Source: Datisca glomerata
Lineage: Eukaryota; Streptophyta; Magnoliopsida; Cucurbitales; Datiscaceae
Length of the DNA stretch: 64,000 bases
Assembly (NCBI GenBank): GCA_003255025.1
Contig: QANY01002308.1
Coordinates: 234,888 to 298,887 of the forward strand
Direction: 5' to 3'
Shown: one piece after another, positions 48,084 through 58,070 of the stretch
How positions within the stretch are numbered: position 1 is the stretch's first letter
Layout of the letters: every line of letters starts with the position of its first letter
Program-made: the position numbers and the translations under genes
Notes under the pieces: model-generated
The model's input: only the letters and a program-made list of their open reading frames with translations
What the model was told of the DNA's origin: nothing
The model's database searches: none

Positions 48084-48727
48084 GAATTAATTTCATAGAC
48101 TTTGGCCAATTTAGATCCACGTAAGATACCCAAAGTACGGTTGAGCAATCGACATGATATATTTGCTCATATTCCTGGCGAAGGTCATAATTCGCAGGAA
48201 CATTCTATGGTGTTAATAAGAGGAGGTAAAGTGAAAGATTCGCCAGGCGTGAAATCTCATTGTATTCGAGGAGTCAAGGATTTGCTAGGAATTCTGAATC
48301 GAAGAAAAGGCAGATCAAAATATGGTGCATAAAAACCCAAATCGATATGAATGGAAGATGCCTCTGGAACTTATTTTTCTCGGTCAGTCGAGAGAACAAC
48401 CATAATGTTACGCCCCAAAATGGAACTACACAGATCCCCTTAACTTTAAAGTCTTCCCAATTTTCCCTTTAACTTTCATCAACTATCAAGTACACCCCTT
48501 CTATTAATTTTTCCATTTTAAACATGTTAAGTTGGTCACGTGCATAGCACGTGTCCAAGTTTTGGACAATTTTGTCGTCCCATGACAAAATGCAGGGTTT
48601 TGCCTAAAAACTTGAAAAACGTGTTTTGTCTCAACCCTTATATTACAGAGAATTGTGAGGGGGTGGTGATTCGTGAAGGGGTTCTTCACAGGGCTTCTTC
48701 GATTCATAGAGGGTTCTTCTTTGTTGG
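48084..48727 (+). repeat. Left terminal inverted repeat of the MULE (interrupted)
   Basis: The outermost bases GAATTAATTTCATAGAC correspond to GGGTTAATTTTATAGAC at the other end. After the mitochondrial insert, pairing resumes with CTTTAACTTTCATCAACTAT, TTAAGTTGGTCACGTGCATA and GGCTTCTTCGATTCATAGAG. Towards the inside, at 48690-48795, a unit of about 34 bases (GGCTTCTTCGATTCATAGAG plus GGTTCTTCTT) is repeated about three times. Confidence 0.8.
48112..48404 (+). pseudogene. rps12: Nuclear copy of mitochondrial rps12 (3' part) and downstream mtDNA
   Basis: The frame reads [40 protein letters not shown] and [20 protein letters not shown], then [10 protein letters not shown], then TAA, then KPKSI and TGA. 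This is residues about 50-125 of ribosomal protein S12 as encoded in plant mitochondria, with one Glu codon changed to TAA. The codons for HNSQ and KDSPG are TCG, the unedited genomic state at two positions that are C-to-U edited in angiosperm mitochondrial rps12 transcripts. This points to transfer as DNA rather than from edited RNA. About 65 bases after the stop also look like mitochondrial 3' flank. The 5' half of the gene is absent. It sits within the left TIR of the MULE. Confidence 0.88.
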
Positions 48728-49311
48728 GCTTCTTTAATTCGTAGAGGGTTCTTCTTCAAAAGGCTTCTTCAATTCACAGAAGGCTCTCCTTCGCTTCATT
48801 TCACAGGTATTCTTCTCATTGGGTATTTTCTGAAGGCTTGAAAGAAGGTATTTTCTTTGTACATGTCTTCTTTTTTGCTAAGGGGTTTTTTAGGCTCGAA
48901 GGTATATAAACTTTGAGACGTTTGAGATGTTTTTTTTTGTTTATATAGACTTTGAGACATTGAGACATTTTTTTTACTTTATACATGACTTTGAGACATT
49001 TTTTATACTATATAGAGGACTGTGCGTCTAGCATTTGTTTTGTGCTTTTAAGACTTTTGTATGTTTGTGCTTTAGTGGGGACCATTTCACAGCCCTAGAT
49101 TTTTTATGCTTGTTTATTGTTGTATATAGTCACTGTTAGAGATGAGGTCCATTTCACATCCCTACAAGGTTGTTTATTATTGTATTATTCTATATATTAT
49201 GTTAGTGGTGTCCAAAAAATTATTATATTGTTTGACAGTGTGAAGCTATATACTAAAGGTGTTATTATGTTGTTTGGGGGTGATATATTATTATTTCTTA
49301 TCTGACCAATT

Positions 49312-50790
49312 TTGTTATATACTCTTAGGAATGTTTGGGGTGGTGCAGAGTTATATCATGGTGGCAGTTTGGTGAGAGATCCCATAACTTCTTATTTTGT
49401 AGGTAAGGTTAAAGTTTTTGAGTCAATTGACATGGATTTGTTATCTGTCGTATGTTTCCATGGAGAAGTTAAAACATTAGGGTATGATAGTTGGATATGC
49501 ATATGGTACAAGCTTGGGGGAAAAGAGTTTGATAGTTTAAGGCCATTGAATTATGATAGTGACATACATAGCATATTAGCCAGGCTAGAGACTGATTCAT
49601 CTATGTAGAGCATGAGGCGTTGGAGAATGTTGAGCATGAGATGTGTGTTAAGATTGTTAAGCATGAGGTGTGTGTTGAGAATGTTGAAGGGCGGGTAGAT
49701 ACTGAATGGTGTGATGAAGAGGAACTTTCTGATTCTGCATCATTGGTTTCATCATCTTCTGATGAAGATCAGTATATTATTGATGCTTTGGCTGAAATTG
49801 AACCACTTAGTGAGATGGATATTGTATATAGTGATTCTGATGATGAGACTAAAGGTCCACATTTTCTAGAGTTCAATGCAGAAGTTGATATGTAGGGAAC
49901 TATAGAGTTGCAGGTTGGGTTACAATTTGTTGGCCACTTAGCTTTTAAGAAAGCTTTGCAGTTATATGCAATACAACATTGATTCGACTACGAGTTTATG
50001 AAAAATGAGAAGATGTGAATACTTGTTGTTTGTAAGAAAAGGTGTGGATGGAGGATACATGTGTCTCCATACCCTAAAATTGGGTCGTTCCAAATCAAAA
50101 CGTTTCCAATAGAACTATACAAATTGTAGTATACATAGGACCAATACAAGGATGATCGTCTCATGGATAGTAAGTAAGTAATGGATGAAATTTAGGGATT
50201 CCCCTAATTGGCCTGCAGATATTTTGAAAGAGGAGATAAAAAGAGATTGCCAAGTTAGTGTGTCGATGCAAAAGTGTTACAGAGAGAAAATGTTGGCGTT
50301 ACATATGGTCGGAGGTACATAGGAGGAGCAATATGCTCAATTATGGGATTACTGTGATGTTGTCAAGAGTATGAACCCTAGTTCAAGAATGGCGTTGCTT
50401 TTGAATAATTCAAATTTTCAAAGATGTTATATTCCTTTACATGCCTGTAAGATAGGCTTCATAAATGGTTGTCAGCCTGTTATTTGTGTAGATGGTTGCC
50501 ACCCGAAATGAGTTTTGAGGTCAATCGTTGGCTGTTGTGGGAATATATGGTAACAACAAATATGTATCTGATTGCATGGGCAATGGTTGAGGCTGAAACC
50601 AAAGAAACATGGAAATGGATTGTAGAGTTATTTTTGGAAGAGATTGGAGGTGTCAATAGTAGACCATTGGCGTTTATGTCTGATCAACAGAAGGTTTTGA
50701 TTGAAACATTCAAGGAATTGATGCCTAATTCAAGGCATCATTTGTGTGTTATACACCAAACTGCGTTATATACGAATTTGGCTTTTATAT
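49312..50790 (+). pseudogene. MULE transposase (mudrA-type), broken
   Basis: The N-terminal part reads ELYHGGSLVRDPITSYFVG, KTLGYDSWICIWYKLGGKEF and SLRPLNYDSDI, the PB1-like start common in plant MULE proteins. An acidic linker (EEELSDSASLVSSSSDEDQY) follows. Next is the MuDR DNA-binding region LQVGLQFVGHLAFKKALQLY and LVVCKKRCGWRIHVSPYPKI (about 49905-50090). The transposase core reads CKIGFINGCQPVICVDGCHP near 50450 (first catalytic Asp in VDGCH), then AMVEAETKETWKWIVELFLE, MSDQQKVLIETFKELMPNSR and HHLCVIHQ. Stops at 49605, 49893 and 49980, plus frameshifts near 50150 and 50510, kill it. The rest of the core and the SWIM finger are missing. A Ser/Gln then Arg/Gly-rich tail (SQASQVIQASRRGGRARIGR) appears at 51110-51240. 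Confidence 0.85.
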
Positions 50791-51240
50791 AATGTTGTGT
50801 TGTGTACTGGACTATTTTGTATATTGTGCTATGCTAGTCGACTAAGTTGTATACGGTGATACTAGACTGCGTTATATACGGTTCTGGACAATTTATTGGA
50901 TTGTTTTGCTTACTGGACTGAGTTATATACGGTTTTGGCATTTATTAATGTTGTGCTATGTACCATAGTGAAATGAAATATGCTTTGTAATTTTTTAGGA
51001 AAGGTTTGCCCTAGCCCAAGCTTCCCAAGCTTCACAAGCAGTCTGAGCTTCACAAGCTTCCTAAGCAGCCCAAGCTTCACAAGCACAAGAACGAGTTTTG
51101 TCCAAACTAGATCTGCCCAAGCTTCCCAAGCTTCACAAGTCATCCAAGCATCTAGAAGAGGAGGACGAGCTAGAATAGGAAGAATATCGAGAAGAGGAGG
51201 ATGAACTAGAAGAGGAGGAATAATTCTGTAGTTTAATATC
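50791..51240 (+). pseudogene. MULE transposase C-terminal tail and degenerate repeats
   Basis: 50790-50990 holds short repeats of the type GTTATATACGGTT..TGGAC. From 51000, repeats of CCAAGCTTC(C/A)CAAGC give Ser/Gln-rich codons, then the RRGGRARIGRISRRGG frame. Such Gln/Ser plus Arg/Gly tails end many plant mudrA proteins. The gap before it marks an internal deletion. Confidence 0.55.
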
Positions 51241-51672
51241 TTATAATCTATGTACTTACATTTTGGAAACCCATGAACATGGATTTTTTGTGTTGACCTT
51301 TATATGGATGGCCAACATCATTTTGTCTTGACCTTATTTCTAGTGATTTTTTTGTGTTGACCTTTAGATGGATGGCCAACATTTTTTTATATTGACCTTA
51401 TTTGCTTTGGTTCTCAATGTGAATGGTCAACAATATGTGAATGCTCAAACAAGTTCTGAATTAGGAATATTTGTTGTGTTAGTATTTATGTGAATCAGAA
51501 ATATATTAAGGAGATGTTAAGTGCAACTTCAAAATGCCAATACATACTCTCAACATTATAATAGAAAATGTCAAAACATACTTCCAACATTACATGAGAA
51601 AATGTCAATTTTTAGTAGATACATTGAAAATGCTCATACAACTAACAATGACCAAAATACATTAACATAAGT
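51241..51672. repeat. Short tandem repeats between the two convergent MULE genes
   Basis: The motif TTTTTGTGTTGACCTTTA(T/G)ATGGATGGCCAACAT occurs at about 51280 and 51352, with a third degenerate copy near 51395. No coding content is seen. This is the intergenic region where both transcripts would end. Confidence 0.5.
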
Positions 51673-52038
51673 TTAGTTCTTCCCCAACCTTATAATCTTC
51701 TCATTGTTCATTTGCATTTCTATCTTTAACTATTTTATATCTTCTTCAAGGATTGTGATCCTATTGCCTCTATGACTACCATATGGAGGATCAAACCATT
51801 TGAAATAATCACATCTATAGCCTTCCTGCATTAGTTATACAATCAACTAAGATTCATTAAAAATGTCATTAGAGAACTGAAAATTATTCATAATTCAAAC
51901 ATCAAATCTACCACACCTGAAGAACCTCCATCCTGAATTCTCATATGTCGAAGAAGTCTTTAATGGAGCCCTAATACCACAGTAACAATACTTAATTAAC
52001 ACTCTCTCTAATTCCAAACGAAAAACTAGAAGTTGCAT
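51673..52038 (-). pseudogene. GRF zinc-finger protein gene carried by the MULE
   Basis: Exon 1 (52038-51901) starts MQLLVFRLELERVLI and gives KYCYCGIRAPLKTSSTYENS, then GWRFFRCGRFD. A 75-base intron (51900-51826, GT...AG) leads to exon 2, EGYRCDYFKWFDPPYGSHRG and NRITILEEDIK, a TAG at 51732-51730, then LKIEMQMNNEKIIRLGKN and TAA at 51675-51673. The CxCG...T...N.G.RF..C...C.YFKW.D pattern is the GRF-type zinc finger, with four Cys ligands present (GRRF is GWRF here). A coiled coil normally follows, as in small plant GRF proteins. It converges on the transposase gene, the layout of mudrA and mudrB in maize MuDR. The single TAG in the coiled coil is the only clear lesion. Confidence 0.72.
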
Positions 52039-52329
52039 CTTTCAAATGGATTATTCTAGGAAAAAAATAAAGAAAAATAACATAAATAATCTCACTAACA
52101 GTAACTTAGTGAGAGAAGCAGTATACATTATCCAAAATAAATTACTTCAAGAAATTACCTAAAAAAATTACTTCAAAGAATATAACTTCAAAAAATTACC
52201 CAAACAAATTTACATCAAGAAATTACCCAAACGATATCACTTCAAAAAATAAAATTTTCAAAAAGAAATCAGATTATCCAGATGACCCCTCTACAATAGA
52301 ACGAAGAAGAAGACATGCGAAGCAACAAA

Positions 52330-52726
52330 GAAGACCTACGAAGCTGAACCCTCTATGAATCGAAGAAGCCATGCGAAGAACCCCATCACGAATCCTCACC
52401 CCCCTCGTGATTTTTCATAACTTTTATCCTAGGGATTTTGAATCTGCAATGTAATGTTAGGGGTTGAGATAAAACGCGTGTTTTGTCTCTCGTTTCATTT
52501 TTTCTTAGGTAAAACTCTGCGTTTTGCCATGGGAGGGAAAATTTGTCCAAAATTTGGTCACCTGCTATGCACGTGACCAACTTAACGGGTCTAAGATGGA
52601 AAAATTAATTGAAGGGGTGTAATTGATAGTTGATGAAAGTTGAAGGAGAAATTGGGAAGACTTTAACGTTGATGGGGTCTACTTAAAAATTGGTCAAAAT
52701 TGAGGGGGTGTCTATAAAATTAACCC
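52330..52726 (-). repeat. Right terminal inverted repeat of the MULE
   Basis: The reverse complement begins GGGTTAATTTTATAGACACC and contains AAAGTCTTCCCAATTTCTCC, TTAAGTTGGTCACGTGCATA and CTTCTTCGATTCATAGAGGG. It pairs with the left end over about 340 bases, with substitutions and indels. Confidence 0.82.
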
Positions 52727-52735
52727 ATTTATTAA

Positions 52736-55368
52736 TTGATCCATCGGCTTTCATTTTTCATTTGAAAATCCACTTAGAACCTAATGGTTTACAACCAGGT
52801 GAAAGATCCACAAGTTCCTAAGTATGATTTTATAATATGGAATCAATTTCACTCTTTATGCCCTCTTTCCGCAAAGGACCTTAATTGAAGATCACAACTT
52901 CATTGAAATTTCTTGGTTAACTTTCAATCATATAGGTTAGAAAATCATGCCCGAAAGACTTTTAGGTCCTTTCACTTTTACTCGTTCTAGGTTCTACCTC
53001 GACTTCTTCATCTTGGTCCTGACTATCTTCTTGATCAATGCTCAAGAAGTCTTTTTGAAGAGCTTGTCTTTTCCTTGGATTTATAAGGAAATATATGGTC
53101 AAAGAAAGATGCATTCATAGGCTTCATTATCGTGTTATTGTGAGTCTCAGGATTGTTAGATTCGTATACAAGGAGTTGATACGTACAACTATTATTTGCA
53201 TAGCCAATGAAAATGCAAACGATCATTTTTTGTCCTATCTTCACCTTTTTATGTGTAGGTACCATCACTATAATGAGACATCCCCACATTTGTAAATATT
53301 TGTATCTCGTATGGGGTATTATCCTCTTTTGTTTTGCGTATCTTATTCAAAAGATAGTTCGTCGTCAAAATAGCTTCACCCACATGTTCTGAGATAATCC
53401 ACAACTAATCAACAATACATTCATCATTTCTTTCAAGGTACAATTTTTACGCTCAGCTACACCTTAGGATTGAGGTGAATAAGGTATAGTTGTTTCATAT
53501 ATAATCTTAAGCTGATCACAAATCTTAACAAACATCTATTCATACTCACATCCTCGATCACTTCTTAGCATATAATTGTTTTATTAAGTTGATTCTCAAC
53601 CTCATTTTTATAGAGAATAAATTTCACTATAGCTTTGTCCTTGCTGTTTAGCAAATATACATAACAATATTTTATGCTATCATCAACGTAATAAATACTT
53701 ATTACCACCTCTTGTTTGTATAAATTTTAAATCACATACATCACTGTGAATTAAATCAAGTTGTTCAGTGTTTCTTTCAACACTTTGGAATGATGACCTC
53801 ATTAATTTACCTCGACACAAGTTTCACACTTGTGATTGCAATTAATACAAAATGTTGGTATATGATCCAAGTTAATTAATTTATGTAAAATATCATAATC
53901 AGCATGCCCTAGTCTACCATGCCACAAATTGGAACACTCAAGTAAATAAGCATAAGAACAATCTTTATTAATATTGGGTTTAACTATAGTCATAATATTG
54001 AGCTTAAAAATTCTATCACTCATATAACCCTTGCCAACATACATTGCACTCTTAATCAAAATAATTTTGTTTGACTTAACTACCATATGAAATCCACAGT
54101 TATTTAGCGGTAAACTAGACACAAGGTTCTTGCAGATTTTAGGTACATACATGACATTGTTCAGAGTCAACTCCTTCCTAAAAGTCATATTCAAAACCAC
54201 TTTTCCTTGGTGTCAGATCTCCGAGGTGGTCAAGTTTCCCATGAACACCTTCTCCCCATGCTCTATCGCCTAGAGGGTAGAGAACATCCATTGATCAGAG
54301 CACACATGGCAGGTAGCTCTAGTGTCGATCCATCATTCCTTTGGATTTGATCCAACCATGTTGATCTGAGAGACCAGTGTTGAGAGGTTGATGTGAGAAA
54401 AGTCTTGAGCAATATTTTCAATCATATTAGCCTATTTTTTTCTCTTAGGCAATCTACATTAAGAAGATTTATGACCTAGTTTGTTATAATTGTAGTACTT
54501 ACCTTGGAATTTCGGTTTCTTTGAAATCCCTCCTTTAAGTCCCAACTTGTTTGGATCATTTCTTTTGTTACTGGTATTCCTGTCTTTGGAACAGTGACCA
54601 TGCTCCACTATGTTTTCCTTTTCTGCAGCAAGAGGGCTTGGCCCTCTTCTTTCAGATAACATATTATATTCCTTAATTCGAAGTCGAATAATAAGATCAC
54701 CAATGCTCACTTCCTTTCGTTTGTGCTTGAGATAGTTCTTGAAATCCTTCCATACATGAGGAAATTTCTCAACAATTAAGCACTTGAAATGATTCACCTA
54801 GTACCATCCCCTTAAAATGAATCCCGTGTAAAATAACCTGAAATATTTGCACTTAATTGATCAGTATTTTTGAATTCACCATCTTCAAATCCTGGAAGCG
54901 ACCATGATAAATTTCTTGATGCCCACATCATCATTCTTGTCCTTTCATTCAAGAGATTCTCATAGCTACTTAGATATTTTCTTGTTTGAATAAGATTATA
55001 CAAAGTGTCAACAAGACCATTCGTAATGTTATTTCTACATAAATAGTCTGAATGCTTCCAAGAATCAACGACACTGATCCTTTGAAAATCTTGCTCATCA
55101 TTGAGCTTAGGAGCTTCTTTAGTCAAGTATTTTTCCAGATTTAGGGTGGTAAGATAGAATAGCATCTTTTATTGCCACCTTTTGAAATTGAAACCATTAA
55201 AGTTCTCAAGTTTCTTCCCATGAGAAATAGGCAGAGGCATCGGTGCCACACAGTCCAAGTAGGGTTCTGCATACCAAGATTTGGCATTTGAGTCCCAACA
55301 GCAGAATTCTGCCCCTGAGTTTCATCAACATAATTCAGTACAATATTATTGCTAGTTTCAGTTGACAT
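52736..55368 (-). pseudogene. Third Copia: gag, protease/integrase and RT start
   Basis: On the minus strand: gag beginning MSTETSNNIVLNYVDETQGQ (55368), KMLFYLTTLNLEKYLTKEAP and SVVDSWKHSDYLCRNNITNG (55165-54812), then WKDFKNYLKHKRKEVSIGDL (54797) and a damaged zinc knuckle YYNYNKLGHKSS in which both leading Cys are Tyr. GAG-pre-integrase follows with LNNVMYVPKICKNLVS and NLWHGRLGHADYDILHKLIN (54200-53802), then the integrase end KIGQKMIVCIFIGYANNSC (53289-53035) and the RT start LVDLSPGCKPLGSKWIFK then KMKADGSINK (to 52736). Much of the integrase core is degraded. Gag type and order suggest a Tork/Tnt1-like Copia. Reading continues left of the MULE at 48083. Confidence 0.85.
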
Positions 55369-55739
55369 ATTTCCTTATCTAAAATATAAACAAGAAGTGT
55401 ATCAACACTTTGAAAATTATGCTATTTTCTCGAACACGAAATATACTAATCTTCCAAATGTTCTCCAAAACAAATCAAATAGCACTTTTACAAGATAACT
55501 TGTCCAAAAAAATTGGTGGGGTTCTAAGACCCAATCCAAGACCAGCTCTCTCGATAGTATTTAGTTCCAGCTAATTGGAAACACAAGTCTTCTTAAGTTT
55601 CAATTTCCTTAAGCAGAACTTCTCTGTATAGTTACTTCAAGTTCCAAAATTAGGATGAAAAACCAAATTAATTTCCAAAAATTAATCTTATAACGCAATA
55701 ACTCATATAGCAATAAATGTTTTAAAATTGCTACAAATA

Positions 55740-56640
55740 ATGAATTGCATTATAAGATTAAATGAAAATTAAATAGAATTATAGTAATTCAACAATTAGG
55801 AAATCACCAACGTAAATAATATTGTTGACATAAATATGCAACAACAAAATAATGATAATATAAAATTGAAGAGAAATTCAAACTGAATCTTATTTTTACA
55901 GTTTCCTTAAAACGGTTATATCCCCTTACTTGCAGTACTAAAGTTGTTAATAACATTTTCTTTCTAAGAAAAATGGTCGGAGGTAGCTCAAGAGCACCAG
56001 AATTGACCACCTTGCCGAACTGAGTTGTCTGAATTCTACTACTAGAGTAATGATTCACGAACCAAGACTCATACTAAGAAAATCAAACTAGAAAGTCAAC
56101 CAAGAAATTGAACCAAACCAAGCCAAAATCGTATTGAAACGGAGCTAAAACCGGATAAAAACTGAACGAAAAACTTGACCAAAACCAAGCTAAAGAATCG
56201 AGAAGAGACTAAAGAGGGAAGACTAGAGAGTTATTTGCTTTTATGAATCAAATGAGGAGGAGAACACCTCATTTTATAATGTTCATGGGAAGAGCCACTA
56301 TAAAGGTCATTTAATCCATTAAAGGTAAAAAATGTTTTGGGCTATTATACAACCATTAAAGGTCAAGAATATTTCATTTTAGAATATTCTTGTGACTATT
56401 GGGCTTATTTAGAGAAGAGAAAATCAAACTAAAGAAAAAGTCAGCCCATATAGGGGTGGGTTTTTCAGACCGGCATTCATGTCCATTAGGCATGCGAACG
56501 CACCCAAGCCGCATGCTAAATTGGATTGGGATTTTCACCCCTCCCTACGCGTGAGATATAGCCTCTATGCTTATATACCACTTCTAACTTTACTTCCTTT
56601 TCAGTGTGAGATTTTTATGTTTTTCGAGATGTTTATTATA
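55740..56640 (-). repeat. 5' LTR region of the third Copia
   Basis: Lies upstream of the gag start. 55740-56200 matches 35230-35650 and 56498-56630 matches 38207-38360, so it pairs with the displaced 3' LTR. The right limit is cut by the next Copia. I could not identify a convincing primer-binding site between 55369 and 55740. Confidence 0.55.
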
Positions 56641-56649
56641 TCTCAATTT

Positions 56650-58070
56650 TTTGGAATAACCTTATTTCAGTAGCTAATTTGATTGAGCAATCATTTTCTT
56701 TAAATTCCATTGATAATAATATTGGTATTTTCAGACATGATTGCTTGATCACTACTGTACACTTGATAAATAACCTATTCTATGTAAAACCAATAGTTCC
56801 AATGATGTGTGACACTAAAGTAAATATTGATTTAGAAAGGGATAGTAAAATGTTGAAGTCTGACAAAATCAATTTAACTTACTTGTAACACTTACGTCTT
56901 GGCCATGTTAGCCTAGACAGGATTAAAATACTTATAAAGGATAGTCCATTGCAAACTTTAAGTGTGGGATCACTAAGTAAATGTGAATCCTGCATAAAAG
57001 GTAAAATGACCAAGAGACCCTTTTCAGTGAAGGGTGAAAGAGCCATTCAATGCATTGAACTCGTACAAAGTGATGTATGTGGGTCATTGAATATCCAAGA
57101 AAAAGGTGGTTTTGAATATTTTGTAACATTCACTAATGACTTCTCGCGTTTTGGACATGTTTATCTAATGCGACAAAAGTCTGAAACCTTTGAAGAGTTC
57201 AAAGAGTACAAGACTATGGTTGAGATGTAATTAGAGAAATAAATCAAAACACTACGATCCGATCTGGTGGAGAATACTTACTAGGATAGTTCAAATACTT
57301 TATTAAGGAAGAAGATATTCTTTCTCAACTTACATCAAATGGCACTCTAGAATAGAATGGTGTGTCAGAAAGAAGGAATCAAATTCTGATGGATATGGTT
57401 AGATCCATGATGAATTTATGGACTTAAGCAAGCGTCACGATCGTGGAATATCATATTCAACGAAACTGTCAAGAACTATGGTTTTGAATAGTTAGTGGAT
57501 GAACCATGTGTGTATAAGCTGATACATGAAAGGAAAATGGTTTTTATAGTCTTCTACGTGGATGATAGTCTACTTATTGGGAATGCTGGAAAATTATCCG
57601 ATATCAAGATTTATCTTGCAAAGCAATTTGATGTAAATGATCTTGGAGAAGCTTTCTTTGTCTTATTTATTCAGATCTTTTGAGATCAAAAGAACAAATA
57701 ATTGGCAGTGGAAGCTGAGTATGAGACATCTTGTGAAGCTGCAAAGGAGGTTGTATGGCTTAGAAATTTCTTGAATACTATAAGTTATTCTAGAAGTTGA
57801 TAAGCCCATGACACTTTATTGCAATAACAGTGGGGCTGTAGCGAATTCGAAAGAACCAAGGAGTTACAAAAGATCTAAACACATAGAGCATAAGTATCAC
57901 CTGATTAAAGAGATTGTTCAGCGTGGAGATGTTATAGTAACACACATATCGACTGTCAATAACCTGACAGATCCATTCACGAAGACTTTAAGCAACAAAG
58001 TCTTTAATGGTCATCTAGAAGACATGGCGATGCAATATTGTACACGCCTACTTTGGTCCAAGTGGGAGAT
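56650..58070 (+). pseudogene. Fourth Copia (plus strand): internally deleted pol
   Basis: LRLGHVSLDRIKILIKDSPL and CESCIKGKMTKRPFS (56890-57030) form GAG-pre-integrase, followed by the integrase start VQSDVCGSLNIQEKGGFEYF and FTNDFSRFGHVYLM. After ERRNQILMDMVRSMM (about 57410) the sequence jumps directly to RT LKQASRSWNIIFNETVKNYG, so the second half of integrase and half of RT are gone. VFIVFYVDDSLLIGNAGKLS carries the YVDD motif (57550). A second gap precedes the RNase H end LYCNNSGAVANSKEPRSYKR to LTDPFTKTLSNKVF (57808-58000). The polypurine tract CAAGTGGGAGAT ends at 58070. The 5' end is truncated against the LTR of the previous Copia. Confidence 0.87.

Larger units (their letters stand above)
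48084..52726 (+). mobile_element. Mutator-like DNA transposon (MULE) with TIRs of about 340 bases
   Basis: Flanked by the same 9-base sequence ATTTATTAA (48075-48083 and 52727-52735), as expected for Mutator superfamily insertions. It interrupts the Copia RT exactly between the codons for GSINK and NKYKAKL. The terminal inverted repeats pair 48084-48106 plus about 48416-48727 with 52726-52340. The left repeat is itself split by mitochondrial DNA. Inside are a mudrA-type transposase pseudogene (plus) and a GRF zinc-finger gene (minus) that converge. Length is 4643 bases. Confidence 0.85.

Noticed and set aside
48504..48737. Open frames on both strands in the left MULE repeat
   Set aside because: They lie in a terminal inverted repeat that occurs in opposite orientation at the other end; no protein family.
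49117..49305. Plus-strand frame just before the MULE transposase as an extra exon
   Set aside because: It does not resemble the N-terminus of mudrA proteins; probably leader or intron.
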